The notes under the pieces are model-generated. The model ran no database searches. It was given only the letters and a program-made list of their open reading frames with translations, and was not told the origin of the DNA. Both the position numbers and the translations under genes were made by a program. A stretch of 64,000 nt of DNA from the NCBI RefSeq assembly GCF_019924635.1, contig NZ_CP065037.1:806001-870000 (forward strand). Reading direction: 5' to 3'. The number at the start of each line of letters is the position of its first letter. Within the stretch, counting starts at the first letter, position 1. The stretch comes from Leifsonia sp. ZF2019. Lineage in GTDB: Bacteria; Actinomycetota; Actinomycetes; Actinomycetales; Microbacteriaceae. Positions 52,175 through 60,432 of the stretch are shown in pieces.

Positions 52175-52484
52175 TCAGGCCGCGCGTGCCTCCACGAGGC
52201 GACGGATCTCGCCCGCGATCCGCACGGACGCGGTCCCGTCCCCGTACGGGCTGGGGAGCGCAGCCAAGGCCCTGTGACGCTCGTCGCGTTCGGCGATCCA
52301 GCGATCGACGATGGTGGAGATCTCGGTGCCGGGCAGCACCCGCTCGGCGAAGGAGCCCATCACCTCGGGCCGCTCCGTGGAGGCGCGGACGACGAGCAGC
52401 GGGCGCTTGATCACGCCACAGGTAGGCGAACGAGATGCAGATGACGACGGAGGCGGCGACGGCGAGGACGGGTACCATGGTCAA
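52175..52484 (-). pseudogene. Chimeric remnant: membrane N-terminus joined to UDP-GlcNAc 2-epimerase tail
   Basis: On the minus strand, a start with a TAGGGG ribosome-binding site encodes a lone membrane helix (VPVLAVAASVVICISFAYLW). After the helix the reading frame breaks, and a neighbouring frame reads KRPLLVVRASTERPEVMGSFAERVLPG, the C-terminus of WecB-type UDP-N-acetylglucosamine 2-epimerases (STERPE is diagnostic). A deletion seems to have joined the 5' end of a membrane gene to the 3' end of wecB. The downstream strand position follows the exosortase gene. Confidence 0.72.
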
Positions 52485-52579
52485 CCCCTAACGGGTGGTG
52501 TCGGCGGTGCTGTGGTGCTCCGGCGGGTGGTCCGGAGAGGGCGGCTCCTTGCGAGCGTTCGGTGGGGGCGGAGGCGGTG

Positions 52580-52602
52580 GTGGCCGCGCGGGGCGCGGCC
52601 AC
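52580..52602. terminator. Hairpin downstream of the exosortase-family gene
   Basis: A perfect 9-bp GC-only stem (GTGGCCGCG, 52580-52588, with 52594-52602) closes a 5-nt loop, about 44 bp past the exosortase stop codon. Confidence 0.5.
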
Positions 52603-52603
52603 C

Positions 52604-52655
52604 GGGCTGGTCGAGCGGGCTGGTCGAGCGGGCTCGTCGACCGGGCTAGTCGTCC
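52604..52655. repeat. Tandem repeat, four 13-bp units
   Basis: GGGCTGGTCGAGC occurs twice exactly (52604-52616, 52617-52629), then twice with substitutions (52630-52642, 52643-52655). The last unit includes the exosortase stop codon. Confidence 0.8.
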
Positions 52656-53287
52656 GAGGCGCGGGGAGCGGTCGCGGCGCGCCGGCCACGCGGGGTGGGG
52701 CGGGTGCTACCGGGAGGCCGCTTGAAGGCGACGACGGCCATGAGGACCAGCGCACCGGCCATCCCGACGAGCATCAAGATGGTCCCGACCGGTCCGTGGA
52801 CCCAGCGGAACGCTTCGATACCCCAGGTGCCCCAGGCATACATGAGCAGTCCGAGGCGGACGAGGCTGAGCAGCATCATGCCGACCACGCCGGCCGCCGC
52901 TGCGAGGATCACACGGTGGATCCGGACTCCGCGCCGCAGAGCGAGCATCCCCGCCAAGATCGCGATCGGTCCGAGGTAGAGCGCGATCGCGCACTGGACG
53001 GTGATGACCGCGAGCACCCAGCCGTCGCCGGCGGGGAACGCGATCGCGGGATTTCCCCCGCGGAACGCGAGGACGGCCTCGGAGCCGAGCAGGTCGTGGG
53101 CGATCCAGACCATCGCGTGCGCCTCGAACTCGCGGACGACCCGCTCGTTCAACATGACGAGCACGCCGACGGCCACGAGGGCGAGGGCGGTCAGCCACGC
53201 GGCGATGCGCCCGAGCGGGAACCCGCGGCGCCCACGGTCGGCACGGCGGCGGGGAAGCGCGACGGTCTCAGCGAGCTCAGCCGACAT
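52646..53287 (-). CDS. Exosortase/archaeosortase-family protein
   Basis: The 213-aa membrane protein has about six helices and the exosortase residues: Cys99 in VITVQCAIALYLGP, Arg144 in LLSLVRLGLL and His164 in FRWVHGPVGT. Exosortases are transpeptidase-like membrane enzymes that cut C-terminal sorting signals. The Arg-His spacing (20 residues) is shorter than in classical EpsH-type enzymes. The ATG at 53287 is inside the 3' end of the 73-aa gene (11-bp overlap), so the two are coupled. Downstream lies the decayed glycosyltransferase/wecB remnant. Target peptides are inferred, not shown. Confidence 0.72.
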   Translation of the reverse strand: MSAELAETVALPRRRADRGRRGFPLGRIAAWLTALALVAVGVLVMLNERVVREFEAHAMVWIAHDLLGSEAVLAFRGGNPAIAFPAGDGWVLAVITVQCAIALYLGPIAILAGMLALRRGVRIHRVILAAAAGVVGMMLLSLVRLGLLMYAWGTWGIEAFRWVHGPVGTILMLVGMAGALVLMAVVAFKRPPGSTRPTPRGRRAATAPRASDD

Positions 53288-53498
53288 GACGGCCCCCCAT
53301 CGCATGACGTGCGCCGATTTCGTGAGCGGCCTTGTCCTGGCGGCGATGACCCGCTGCACGCAGCAGGAGGAGACCGCCGAGGAGGAGGAAGAGGCAGACG
53401 ATGGTGACGCCGACGACGGTCATGATGGAGCCGCCGCCGGTCGCGGCGAGGACGCCGCCGACGGTGAGACCGCCGCCGATGGGTGCGGACTGATACAT
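53277..53498 (-). CDS. 73-aa protein consisting mainly of a sorting-signal-like region
   Basis: The short protein reads MYQSAPIGGGLTVGGVLAATGGG, then a 20-25 residue hydrophobic helix (about 24-47) and RRQDK. LAATG plus helix plus basic tail is the layout of a sortase signal, and the same LAATG motif occurs at the end of the surface protein at 8866-10944. It lacks a classical signal peptide. GAGG precedes the ATG. It overlaps the exosortase-family gene by 11 bp, suggesting that it is the cognate substrate or a partner. Confidence 0.6.
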   Translation of the reverse strand: MYQSAPIGGGLTVGGVLAATGGGSIMTVVGVTIVCLFLLLGGLLLLRAAGHRRQDKAAHEIGARHAMGGRHVG

Positions 53499-53971
53499 GG
53501 GAACCTCGTTTCGGGGAGCCGACGTGTGGAGATCCCTCCAGACGCCGACTCGACATCCCTCTGCGCGAGGCACGCATCGGCCGGCGCTAGGACGCACGGC
53601 ACGGAAGCGACGGATGTTGGTTCGGGTGGGAGATCCTGATCGGGTTGGGATCGGATTCCAGTGTGAACGACCATCGCGCGACATTCGGTAGAGCGTGGCC
53701 ACGCTCAGTAACCCGCCTCCGGAGGTTCCGTAGAGGCCCGCACTGCATTGGGGAATGTGGGTGCCAGGGCGCCCGTAGCGCGTATCGGACGCCCTGGCGG
53801 GGTCGGGCAGCCCCCTGGCGCCTGTCCCCTCCTGGCGCCGTCGTCATTGCCCCTGCATGCGACGCCGAATGCACCCTAACCGGCCGCGCCCTCCGCCCAG
53901 CGGCGTCCAGCCCGACAACCCGTGCGGCACAGCCGGCGCTGGGTGGCGCACGGCGGTCCCCTCCGTACGCG
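53499..53971. other. Intergenic stretch upstream of the exosortase operon
   Basis: About 470 bp without a credible gene. It should hold the promoter of the 73-aa/exosortase operon on the minus strand. Frames in it have shadow-like composition. A short inverted repeat (GATCC/GGATC, about 53631-53651) is the only structure I see. Confidence 0.4.
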
Positions 53972-54763
53972 CTACCAGGCCAGCCCCACCGGATGCCGGC
54001 TGTCGCCGAACGGAGCGCCGAGCGGAACCTCGAGGCTCGGCGGCTCGGCCGGGCCGCCGGCGCGCTCCGCCACCGCGACGGCGTCGTCCTGCGGGAAGTA
54101 GCCGATCGCCTCTCCCTCTTCGAGGGGGAACCAGCCTGGCCGGTTGGCGGACACGCCCCAGACGATGTGGTGGCCGGGCTCGCGGATCGCCGCCGCCGCC
54201 TCGATCAGCCGCGTCGCGTCCCCCGGCGAGAGCCACGTGGCGAGCGACCGCGAGTCCTCGGGCCGCTCGGCGAACGTGCAGATGCGCGCCGACACCACGG
54301 CCATCCCGAACTGATCGGCGTAGAGGCTGCCGAGCGCCTCCATCGCCGCCTTGCTCACGCCGTAGTAGGTGTCCGGTCGGGGCGGCAGCACCAGTGCACT
54401 GCGCGCCGTCGAGGCCGGCGCGCAACCGAGCGCGTGGATGGAACTCGCCAGGAGCACCCGCGGCACCCCCGCCGAGTACGCAGCCTGGAGCACGTTGCGG
54501 GTGCCGTCGATGTTCGTCGAGAGGATCTCGTCCCACGGGCGCTCGGACGCGGCTCCGGCGAGGTGGACGACCGTGCCAGCGCCCCGGAACGCCGCGGCCA
54601 GCGCATCCCGATCGCCGATGGACGCACGTACCTCCTCGCCCGGCGCGCCGTCCCGGCCGTCGACGATGTCGATCGACCGCACGCGGTGACCGTGGCCGAT
54701 CAGGCGCGGGATCACCGAACTCCCGATGCGGCCCCGCCCGCCCGTGATCGCGAACACCGCCAT
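53972..54763 (-). CDS. NAD(P)-dependent epimerase/dehydratase (SDR, uronate-dehydrogenase-like)
   Basis: The 263-aa protein has the extended-SDR Rossmann start (VFAITGGRGRIGSSV), the acidic residue region VRSIDIVDG, HLAGAASE and the catalytic YGVSK (Tyr and Lys). Length and sequence pattern fit uronate dehydrogenase-like proteins that oxidise uronic acids with NAD+. The ATG at 54763 has GGGAGG upstream; the longer frame is not supported. No uronate pathway genes are adjacent, so the substrate is a guess. Confidence 0.85.
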   Translation of the reverse strand: MAVFAITGGRGRIGSSVIPRLIGHGHRVRSIDIVDGRDGAPGEEVRASIGDRDALAAAFRGAGTVVHLAGAASERPWDEILSTNIDGTRNVLQAAYSAGVPRVLLASSIHALGCAPASTARSALVLPPRPDTYYGVSKAAMEALGSLYADQFGMAVVSARICTFAERPEDSRSLATWLSPGDATRLIEAAAAIREPGHHIVWGVSANRPGWFPLEEGEAIGYFPQDDAVAVAERAGGPAEPPSLEVPLGAPFGDSRHPVGLAW

Positions 54764-55578
54764 GACCGCCTCCCTCATCGCGCCCGGCGGCGCGTCGCCC
54801 CCATCAGTACACCGCGCGGACGCCACGCCGAAGGGGGACGGAGCGACACGCCGACACGCCGACGCGGACACGGCCCGCGGGGTCGGCGGTTCGGCGACCG
54901 CGGGGGAGGGCGGCAGGGCGCCGCTCGGCATCGTTTTCACTGGTCAGAAGCGACATCTCCGCCGGTCTCCTGGGTCGTAGCGGGAGCCTGATCGGAGGGC
55001 TCGATGTCTGATCGGTCTCACTCCTACGTGGCCAATCTCAGGCATTTGCGATCAATGAATCACTGGGATCTTGACTGTCGGCTCTTGAGTCGAAGTGTCA
55101 GTGTTGATGACAGTAATCCGGGTGCGCCGAACCGAAGCAAATTACCCGGTCAGAGGCGTGTTTGTCTGCCACGTTGCTGCCTTATTCAGGTTGTTTGCGC
55201 AGGTGAGGAGGCGCGGTAGTGGACTGAACGAGCGAATGCCGCTGACTGTAGACCGCGAGTTCTGCGGCCGGCTGTTCAGCAACTGGGATCGCGTATCTGT
55301 TGCGTTCACCCGCGCGGAGGCCATGCGTCGAGGAGCCCAGATCTTTCGTGGATACGAATTTCAGTGAACAGTGCTGTCTACCTGACAGCAAATCCCAAGC
55401 TGGGAAAAAGTGCTTGACCACGAGCGTGAAAAAACAGGCAAGTATCCATGAGCCTATTCACAGATAGGCCATCACTGAGTCTCCTGGTGAAGGCCGGTGG
55501 CGCTCGCCGCGCGAAATGTATGCGCTACCATCGGGCACCATTGACACGAAGGCATCCCAATTATGCAAAGGAGCATTG
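54764..55578. other. Transition region upstream of the island operon
   Basis: About 815 bp with no convincing gene. The left part is GC-rich and repetitive (CGACACGCCGACACGCC). The right part is distinctly AT-richer, marking the island edge. Two short plus-strand frames at 55004-55219 and 55095-55367 lack coding character. A small hairpin GCCTAT/ATAGGC lies at 55452-55469, and a possible -10 box TACCAT at 55526-55531, 47 bp before the first island gene. Confidence 0.45.
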
Positions 55579-56313
55579 ATGAGTCTGACGACGGAACAGA
55601 GCAACAAGCAATGGGCGTTTGAGCGAATGGGCTATCTCGTAATTCGCCAGGCTGTCTCGCCTGAGCTGGTCGCACTCTTGAAGTCGCGTATCGCCGAAGT
55701 ACACCAAGCCCGGACAGAAGCGAGTAGGGAACATGTCCGGAAGCTTTACCGCATTTACGATGAGGCACCCGAGTTGTTCGAGAAGGTGTTCGAGTCTCCC
55801 AAGCTTCGTGAAGAGCTGATTAATATCCTTGGTCCCAACGTGGTCTACGTGAAGAACCGGCACAATCAGGCCGCACTGAACACCGGGGATCAGACGAACG
55901 TCGAATCCCGGCTGCACCGGGACATTCTCTATCCGACCCGAGGCGTTGTAACTGCGGCTCTCTACTTGGACGAGTCCACGGTCGAGAACGGCGCAACTGT
56001 CGTCATTCCTGGCTCGCATCGTCTGCCATTTGTTGGCGTGACCCAGATCGACCCACCCGGCGGAGGCACATGGATGGACGAGCATGGCGAGTATGCGGGG
56101 CTTTCCGCGCAAGCGCTCGCCGTTCCCATGCGAGCGGGTGACATCCTTCTTTTCGATGGATTGCTCTTCCACACCGTCGGAGCAAACCAGACCGAGGATC
56201 CTCGCACGAGCGTCATCATGGGGTTCAGAAGCGCTGACGAACTCGATGCAAATCCGGACACTGAAAGACAAAAGCTGATCGCAGGTGAATTCCTGTATCG
56301 CGGCAACAACTAG
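55579..56313 (+). CDS. PhyH-type Fe(II)/2-oxoglutarate dioxygenase
   Basis: The 244-aa protein has the phytanoyl-CoA dioxygenase fold. Iron ligands are visible as HRD (His113, Asp115) and His198 in LLFHTVGAN; Arg209 probably binds 2-oxoglutarate. Helix/strand features VENGATVVIPGSHRL are typical. It hydroxylates an unknown small molecule using O2 and 2-oxoglutarate. AAAGGAG before the ATG at 55579 decides the start over an in-frame ATG at 55516. It opens the island operon, and codon use is less GC-biased than in chromosomal genes. Confidence 0.9.
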   Translation: MSLTTEQSNKQWAFERMGYLVIRQAVSPELVALLKSRIAEVHQARTEASREHVRKLYRIYDEAPELFEKVFESPKLREELINILGPNVVYVKNRHNQAALNTGDQTNVESRLHRDILYPTRGVVTAALYLDESTVENGATVVIPGSHRLPFVGVTQIDPPGGGTWMDEHGEYAGLSAQALAVPMRAGDILLFDGLLFHTVGANQTEDPRTSVIMGFRSADELDANPDTERQKLIAGEFLYRGNN

Positions 56314-56325
56314 GCCGACGAGCGA

Positions 56326-57036
56326 ATGGACGCAATCGATGTGGTAATCCTGGCCAACGGCCTCTCAACACGACTGGACTGCGAGCCACCGTACGCAAAG
56401 ACGTTGACGGCTGTCGCGGAGCGGCCGATCTTGGATTGGCTTCTCTCGGACGTCCGAGACGTACCCGTCGTCGGCAAGATCAAACTATACGTTCGCCCGG
56501 GAGTGGACCTGCCTGAGATTCTGCAGCCGGTCCTCGACGGGGTCGAAGTACACAGGGCCGAACCTGCAGGATACTTTCGCGACGCGGTAGCAGCGCAGGC
56601 GCCGTTGACCAAGACCGTGATAATCGATTCCGATCTGTCTGTCCCTCCCGGCAGCGTGCGGAGTTTCATACTCAGCTTTGCCCTCAGCGAATGTGATCTG
56701 GCCCTCGGCTACCAGTACGTGGGAGACGAGACGCGCGGACGCGACATCTGGATACGAATCGATCCGTCCGGCACGGTTGGCGCGTTAGGGCGGGGCCTCC
56801 AGCCGACAGGCTTTGCGACAGTCGGCATATTCGGTTGGGGACGACGAGCGTACGATCGAGCAGTTGCGAACGTCGGCTCCGAACACAGCGTCACAAAGTT
56901 CCTCAGCGACGAAGTCTCAAAAGGATTGCGGGTGGTGCCAGTCCCGTTCGCGTCGGCAGTGAACGTGAACTCCGCAGATGATGTCAACCTCGCAAACGAC
57001 CTACTTCTGCCTGTCATCGCCGAGGGAGGCGCCTGA
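56326..57036 (+). CDS. Nucleotidyltransferase (sugar- or choline-phosphate NTP-transferase type)
   Basis: The 236-aa protein has an NTP-transferase fold: VVILANGLSTRLDCEPPYAKTL resembles the GxGxR...K nucleotide motif (imperfect: Gly-Leu-Ser-Thr-Arg), with IIDSDLSV supplying the metal Asp and a C-terminal NVNSADDV. It is like LicC/RmlA-type enzymes that activate a phosphorylated head group as CDP-, UDP- or dTDP-derivative. It lies 12 bp after the dioxygenase gene; its stop overlaps the next ATG by one base. Confidence 0.8.
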   Translation: MDAIDVVILANGLSTRLDCEPPYAKTLTAVAERPILDWLLSDVRDVPVVGKIKLYVRPGVDLPEILQPVLDGVEVHRAEPAGYFRDAVAAQAPLTKTVIIDSDLSVPPGSVRSFILSFALSECDLALGYQYVGDETRGRDIWIRIDPSGTVGALGRGLQPTGFATVGIFGWGRRAYDRAVANVGSEHSVTKFLSDEVSKGLRVVPVPFASAVNVNSADDVNLANDLLLPVIAEGGA

Positions 57037-57596
57037 TGCATCTCACTGTGGTTTTCGGTCGTGTGGCAACTGGCAAATCGACACTCACCGACGCTCTAGA
57101 GAAGGTTCTTCCCGGGGTGGCCTACCGCAAGGATTCAATAAAGGAGCTCGGCTTTGAAATCCTCGGCGTGGGTGGTCGGCCCTTCTCGCAGGCTCTGGGA
57201 CGACTCAGCATCGAGCTTTGTATCCGACAGGCGCTTTCGGCATTAAATAACGGTGTTTCCTGCCTCCTTGAGGGTAACTTCCGCTCGGAAACGATTGCGG
57301 ATCTCATTGCCCGCGTTCCCCAAGACACCGCGTGTGTCCTCGTCCGGTGCGACGCCCCGGACGATGTGGTCCTTGACCGCTTCTCCGCGCGGAGGACGAC
57401 CGGGTCGCGGCATCCCGGCCACGGCGACGATGAACTTGCGATTCAGTATCAGACCCACCTCCCGGAGGCCCCGGATTGGCCAGCTGGAACATACGAACGC
57501 CTCGACTACGTCGCCGGGCGCCACTCGATTGGCACAGTCGTTCGGGATGTTCGCCGCTTCGCCGGGCAAGGGCCAGCTCACGCGGGAACCACATGA
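57036..57596 (+). CDS. P-loop kinase (AAA_33-type)
   Basis: The 186-aa protein has Walker A GRVATGKST near the N-terminus (about 8-16), an acidic residue in KDSIKELG and the RHPGHGDDE motif typical of AAA_33 small-molecule kinases (compare gluconate/zeta-type P-loop kinases). It probably phosphorylates the head group or sugar that the adjacent nucleotidyltransferase then activates. It overlaps the neighbours on both sides (TGATG and ATGA). Confidence 0.8.
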   Translation: MHLTVVFGRVATGKSTLTDALEKVLPGVAYRKDSIKELGFEILGVGGRPFSQALGRLSIELCIRQALSALNNGVSCLLEGNFRSETIADLIARVPQDTACVLVRCDAPDDVVLDRFSARRTTGSRHPGHGDDELAIQYQTHLPEAPDWPAGTYERLDYVAGRHSIGTVVRDVRRFAGQGPAHAGTT

Positions 57597-58714
57597 CGAG
57601 CCTCTCAGTGTGCATGCTTGCGCGGAATGAGGAAGACAACATCGGCAGGAGCCTGCAAACTACTGTCGATTTCGCCGACGAGGTGGTTGTGGTTGACAAC
57701 GGGTCAACTGATGCCACGGCCGACGTTGCGACGTCGATGGGAGCGCGGGTCATCTATCGCCCCAACGCTCTGCTCGACGAGGGCCGCGAAGCGTATCTGC
57801 GCGCCGCCGCATGCGATTGGATCTTGGTGATCGATGCCGACGAGGTAATCACGAGCGCTGACGGCTTGAGACTGCGCGCCATTCTCGCGGCCACCCCAGC
57901 GGACGTGGCCGGCTATGCCCTGCCCCGACACGACTACTTAGGCGATGGCAGGTGGGCAAACGGGCGCCTCCTTCGGCTATTTCGACGTTCGCCTCGCGTT
58001 CACTATGAGGGGGGCTCTGTACATGCCACACCGTGGGCCGAGGTGAAAAGACTCGGACGCGTAGATGTGGAGAACTACGTTCCCATCCACCACCTCGACC
58101 TGCTCATCAACGGCTCGTCCCGCCGCAAACGCGACACTTATCGCATCGCGATGGAGAGGGCAATCGCCAAAGGTCAGGACACCGGGGCGTTTGCCGCGTA
58201 TCTCGCGGCGGAATACGCGGCGCTCGGGAGCTACGACGAAGCGATCGCGGTGATGCAACCGGTGGTCGATTCGGAGCCCACCGCGCGCAACCTGGTCTTC
58301 ACCGCGCAATTTCTAGCGAGGGCCGATCGCCTCGACGTTGCGGAAGGATTCGCTACCCGAGCGCTCGCCCTCGGACCTAGATTTCGAGAGCAAGCCACCA
58401 CGGTGCTTTGTGAGGGGGCGATTGAGCGCGGGGATGTGCAACGAGCGCGTTCCCTGCTGGCTGAGTTGGCTGCTCAGGCGCCGAATTCGCCCAGCGTTCA
58501 CCTCAACCTGGCCGCGGTCAGCGAATACGTGGGGTGCGACGATAGGACGGACCTCCATGTTGAGAACGCGGTTCGCCTGAATCCTTTACTGGACAACCCG
58601 CTCACATTCAGGCACGTAACCGGCCCTGCCTTGTACCGTCACCAGGACGCGATCCTCTCGATTGCTGAAGGGATTCTGGCTCGGCTCAAAGCCAGAATCA
58701 TCACAGAATCATGA
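57593..58714 (+). CDS. GT2 glycosyltransferase with C-terminal TPR-like region
   Basis: The 373-aa protein begins with a GT2 domain: SVCMLARNEEDNIGRSL, VVVVDNGSTDATAD and the metal-binding IDADEVI. This layout (GT2 of the SunS/WaaE type followed by helical repeats) continues with TPR-like repeats in the second half (about 215-345). There are no membrane helices. It transfers a sugar to an unknown acceptor. Its start overlaps the kinase stop. Confidence 0.88.
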   Translation: MTSLSVCMLARNEEDNIGRSLQTTVDFADEVVVVDNGSTDATADVATSMGARVIYRPNALLDEGREAYLRAAACDWILVIDADEVITSADGLRLRAILAATPADVAGYALPRHDYLGDGRWANGRLLRLFRRSPRVHYEGGSVHATPWAEVKRLGRVDVENYVPIHHLDLLINGSSRRKRDTYRIAMERAIAKGQDTGAFAAYLAAEYAALGSYDEAIAVMQPVVDSEPTARNLVFTAQFLARADRLDVAEGFATRALALGPRFREQATTVLCEGAIERGDVQRARSLLAELAAQAPNSPSVHLNLAAVSEYVGCDDRTDLHVENAVRLNPLLDNPLTFRHVTGPALYRHQDAILSIAEGILARLKARIITES

Positions 58715-60432
58715 GGAAGCACCCGATAGTTTTACTGGCAACACAACTGCCCTGCGCCGGGGCCGCCTTGCTAACTGTGAACGCCGCGACCGTATTGATC
58801 TCAGCAGCAGTCCCAGTTGGAACCGTGATCGCAACCTCGAGCTTCATGGCCGAGCTTGCCGGCGGGGGATCTAATGCGAGTGCATGGCTCATAGCGGTTG
58901 GAGCTCTTCTCATCGTCCAGCAGCTAGCACTGTATGGCCAACGTCTTCTCACTGAGTTGACTGCTAGCCGGGTCGACAGCAGGCTTGTTGCAGCCGCGAT
59001 TGACGTGCGCAGCACAGCGCAGCTTGACTCTGCTTTCGGCGACGCGACCGGGGTCGGCGCCGATGTCGCTGAGCAATTGCGAAACGGGTGGCAGTCACCC
59101 GGTCGCGGAGTTGCGGCCCTCTTCCCTCTGGCCATCCGTATGCTTCAGGGGCTGTTGCTCGCCGTGCTTGTACTCGTCGCCGGGCATCCGGCCGCCGCAA
59201 TCCTTTCGGCCAGCGCAGCAATTTGCCTTCGTGTTGCGTACACACGTTCCCTGCATTCCCTCGTGAGAGGCACGAAACGGTTGGAGGCGCTTCGCAGGCG
59301 CCGTGACTACGTTCGACGATTCGCAGCCAACCCGAATGACGCAGCCGATGTTCTGGTTTTCGGAATGGGTGGTTTTCTCGCTGCCAAGGATCACGATCAT
59401 GCAGAGCAGTATTCGCGCGCGCTGTGGAAGCTAAAGCGTGCAAGCACGATCAGACCGCTTCTCTTAGCGCTTCTGGCGGGATTGTGCTGCGTGGCATTGG
59501 CGCTGGCGACGGTGGCTTTGACTGTGGGCCCGACGCGAGCCGTATTGATCGGACTGCAGGGCGTGATCATGATCGGACGGTTGGGCCGCTACTACCCGGA
59601 GTGTGATGCGTACATCGAATATGGCGCGCAGTCCCTCATGCAGCTTCCGATCGGTGACTCCGACCGACCGCAACCTCACCGATCACGTGCGGCTCCGACA
59701 ATACAGATGGTGGATATTTCGTTCACATACGCGGGCCGCAAGGAACCCGCTCTCAAGAACGTCAACCTGATCATCGAAGGGGGGAAGACCACAGCGATCG
59801 TGGGAGTCAACGGTGCAGGAAAGTCCACCCTCGCTGGAATCCTTACGGGTGCGCTGGTGCCAGACCAGGGTGTGCTTCGGGTTGACGGCGCCCTGGCCGG
59901 TTCTCCGCTTGAGGCGGCTTTCATTGGACAGTCATTCGTACAGTTGCCGGACACGTTGGAAGCGAACGTCACTTTGGGGCGTGAACCTGGTTCTGCCTTT
60001 GATGCGGCGGTAGACGCGTCCATGCAGCGTGATTCGCTTCACCCATCCGTACTTAGCGGAGCGAAGTACCTGGGCAACGGGTTTGCTAACGCGTTCGAAC
60101 TGTCCGGCGGACAGTGGCAAAAAGTAGCCCTTGCACGAGCGCGATTTGCCGTAGAGACCGGTACCAAGCTTCTGGTTCTTGATGAGCCGACGGCCCGCCT
60201 CGACGCCACATCCGAAGTGAAGTTCTTGGACCAATTCGCAGAGCTTACTGGGAGCGTGACGACGGTCGTCATCTCTCACCGCTTCTCCACCGTTCGCCGC
60301 GCCGACCGAATTGTCGTGTTAGACGCCGGAACCGTCGTCGAGTCAGGTTCCCACGACGAGCTCGTTGCGCGGGACGGCCACTACGCCAGCTTGTACGCAG
60401 CTCAGACTTCGTCGCTTGCGAGCGGCAGCTGA
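58711..60432 (+). CDS. ABC exporter half-transporter 1
   Basis: The 573-aa protein has an N-terminal exporter membrane domain (six helices, about 10-290) and an ATPase domain. Motifs are Walker A GVNGAGKST (about 365), signature LSGGQWQK (about 463), Walker B LLVLDEPTARLD and switch histidine VISHRFS. The full NBD suggests it is catalytically competent. It overlaps the GT2 stop by ATGA and the next half-transporter by one base, indicating a heterodimer. Confidence 0.9.
   Translation: MRKHPIVLLATQLPCAGAALLTVNAATVLISAAVPVGTVIATSSFMAELAGGGSNASAWLIAVGALLIVQQLALYGQRLLTELTASRVDSRLVAAAIDVRSTAQLDSAFGDATGVGADVAEQLRNGWQSPGRGVAALFPLAIRMLQGLLLAVLVLVAGHPAAAILSASAAICLRVAYTRSLHSLVRGTKRLEALRRRRDYVRRFAANPNDAADVLVFGMGGFLAAKDHDHAEQYSRALWKLKRASTIRPLLLALLAGLCCVALALATVALTVGPTRAVLIGLQGVIMIGRLGRYYPECDAYIEYGAQSLMQLPIGDSDRPQPHRSRAAPTIQMVDISFTYAGRKEPALKNVNLIIEGGKTTAIVGVNGAGKSTLAGILTGALVPDQGVLRVDGALAGSPLEAAFIGQSFVQLPDTLEANVTLGREPGSAFDAAVDASMQRDSLHPSVLSGAKYLGNGFANAFELSGGQWQKVALARARFAVETGTKLLVLDEPTARLDATSEVKFLDQFAELTGSVTTVVISHRFSTVRRADRIVVLDAGTVVESGSHDELVARDGHYASLYAAQTSSLASGS

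Noticed and set aside
55004..55367. Two short plus-strand frames before the island operon
   Set aside because: No ribosome-binding site, no motif and irregular composition; treated as non-coding.
55579..57596. Phosphonate or phytanoyl pathway role for the PhyH-kinase-nucleotidyltransferase genes
   Set aside because: No PEP mutase or fatty-acid genes are present; the neighbours are glycosyltransferases and exporters.
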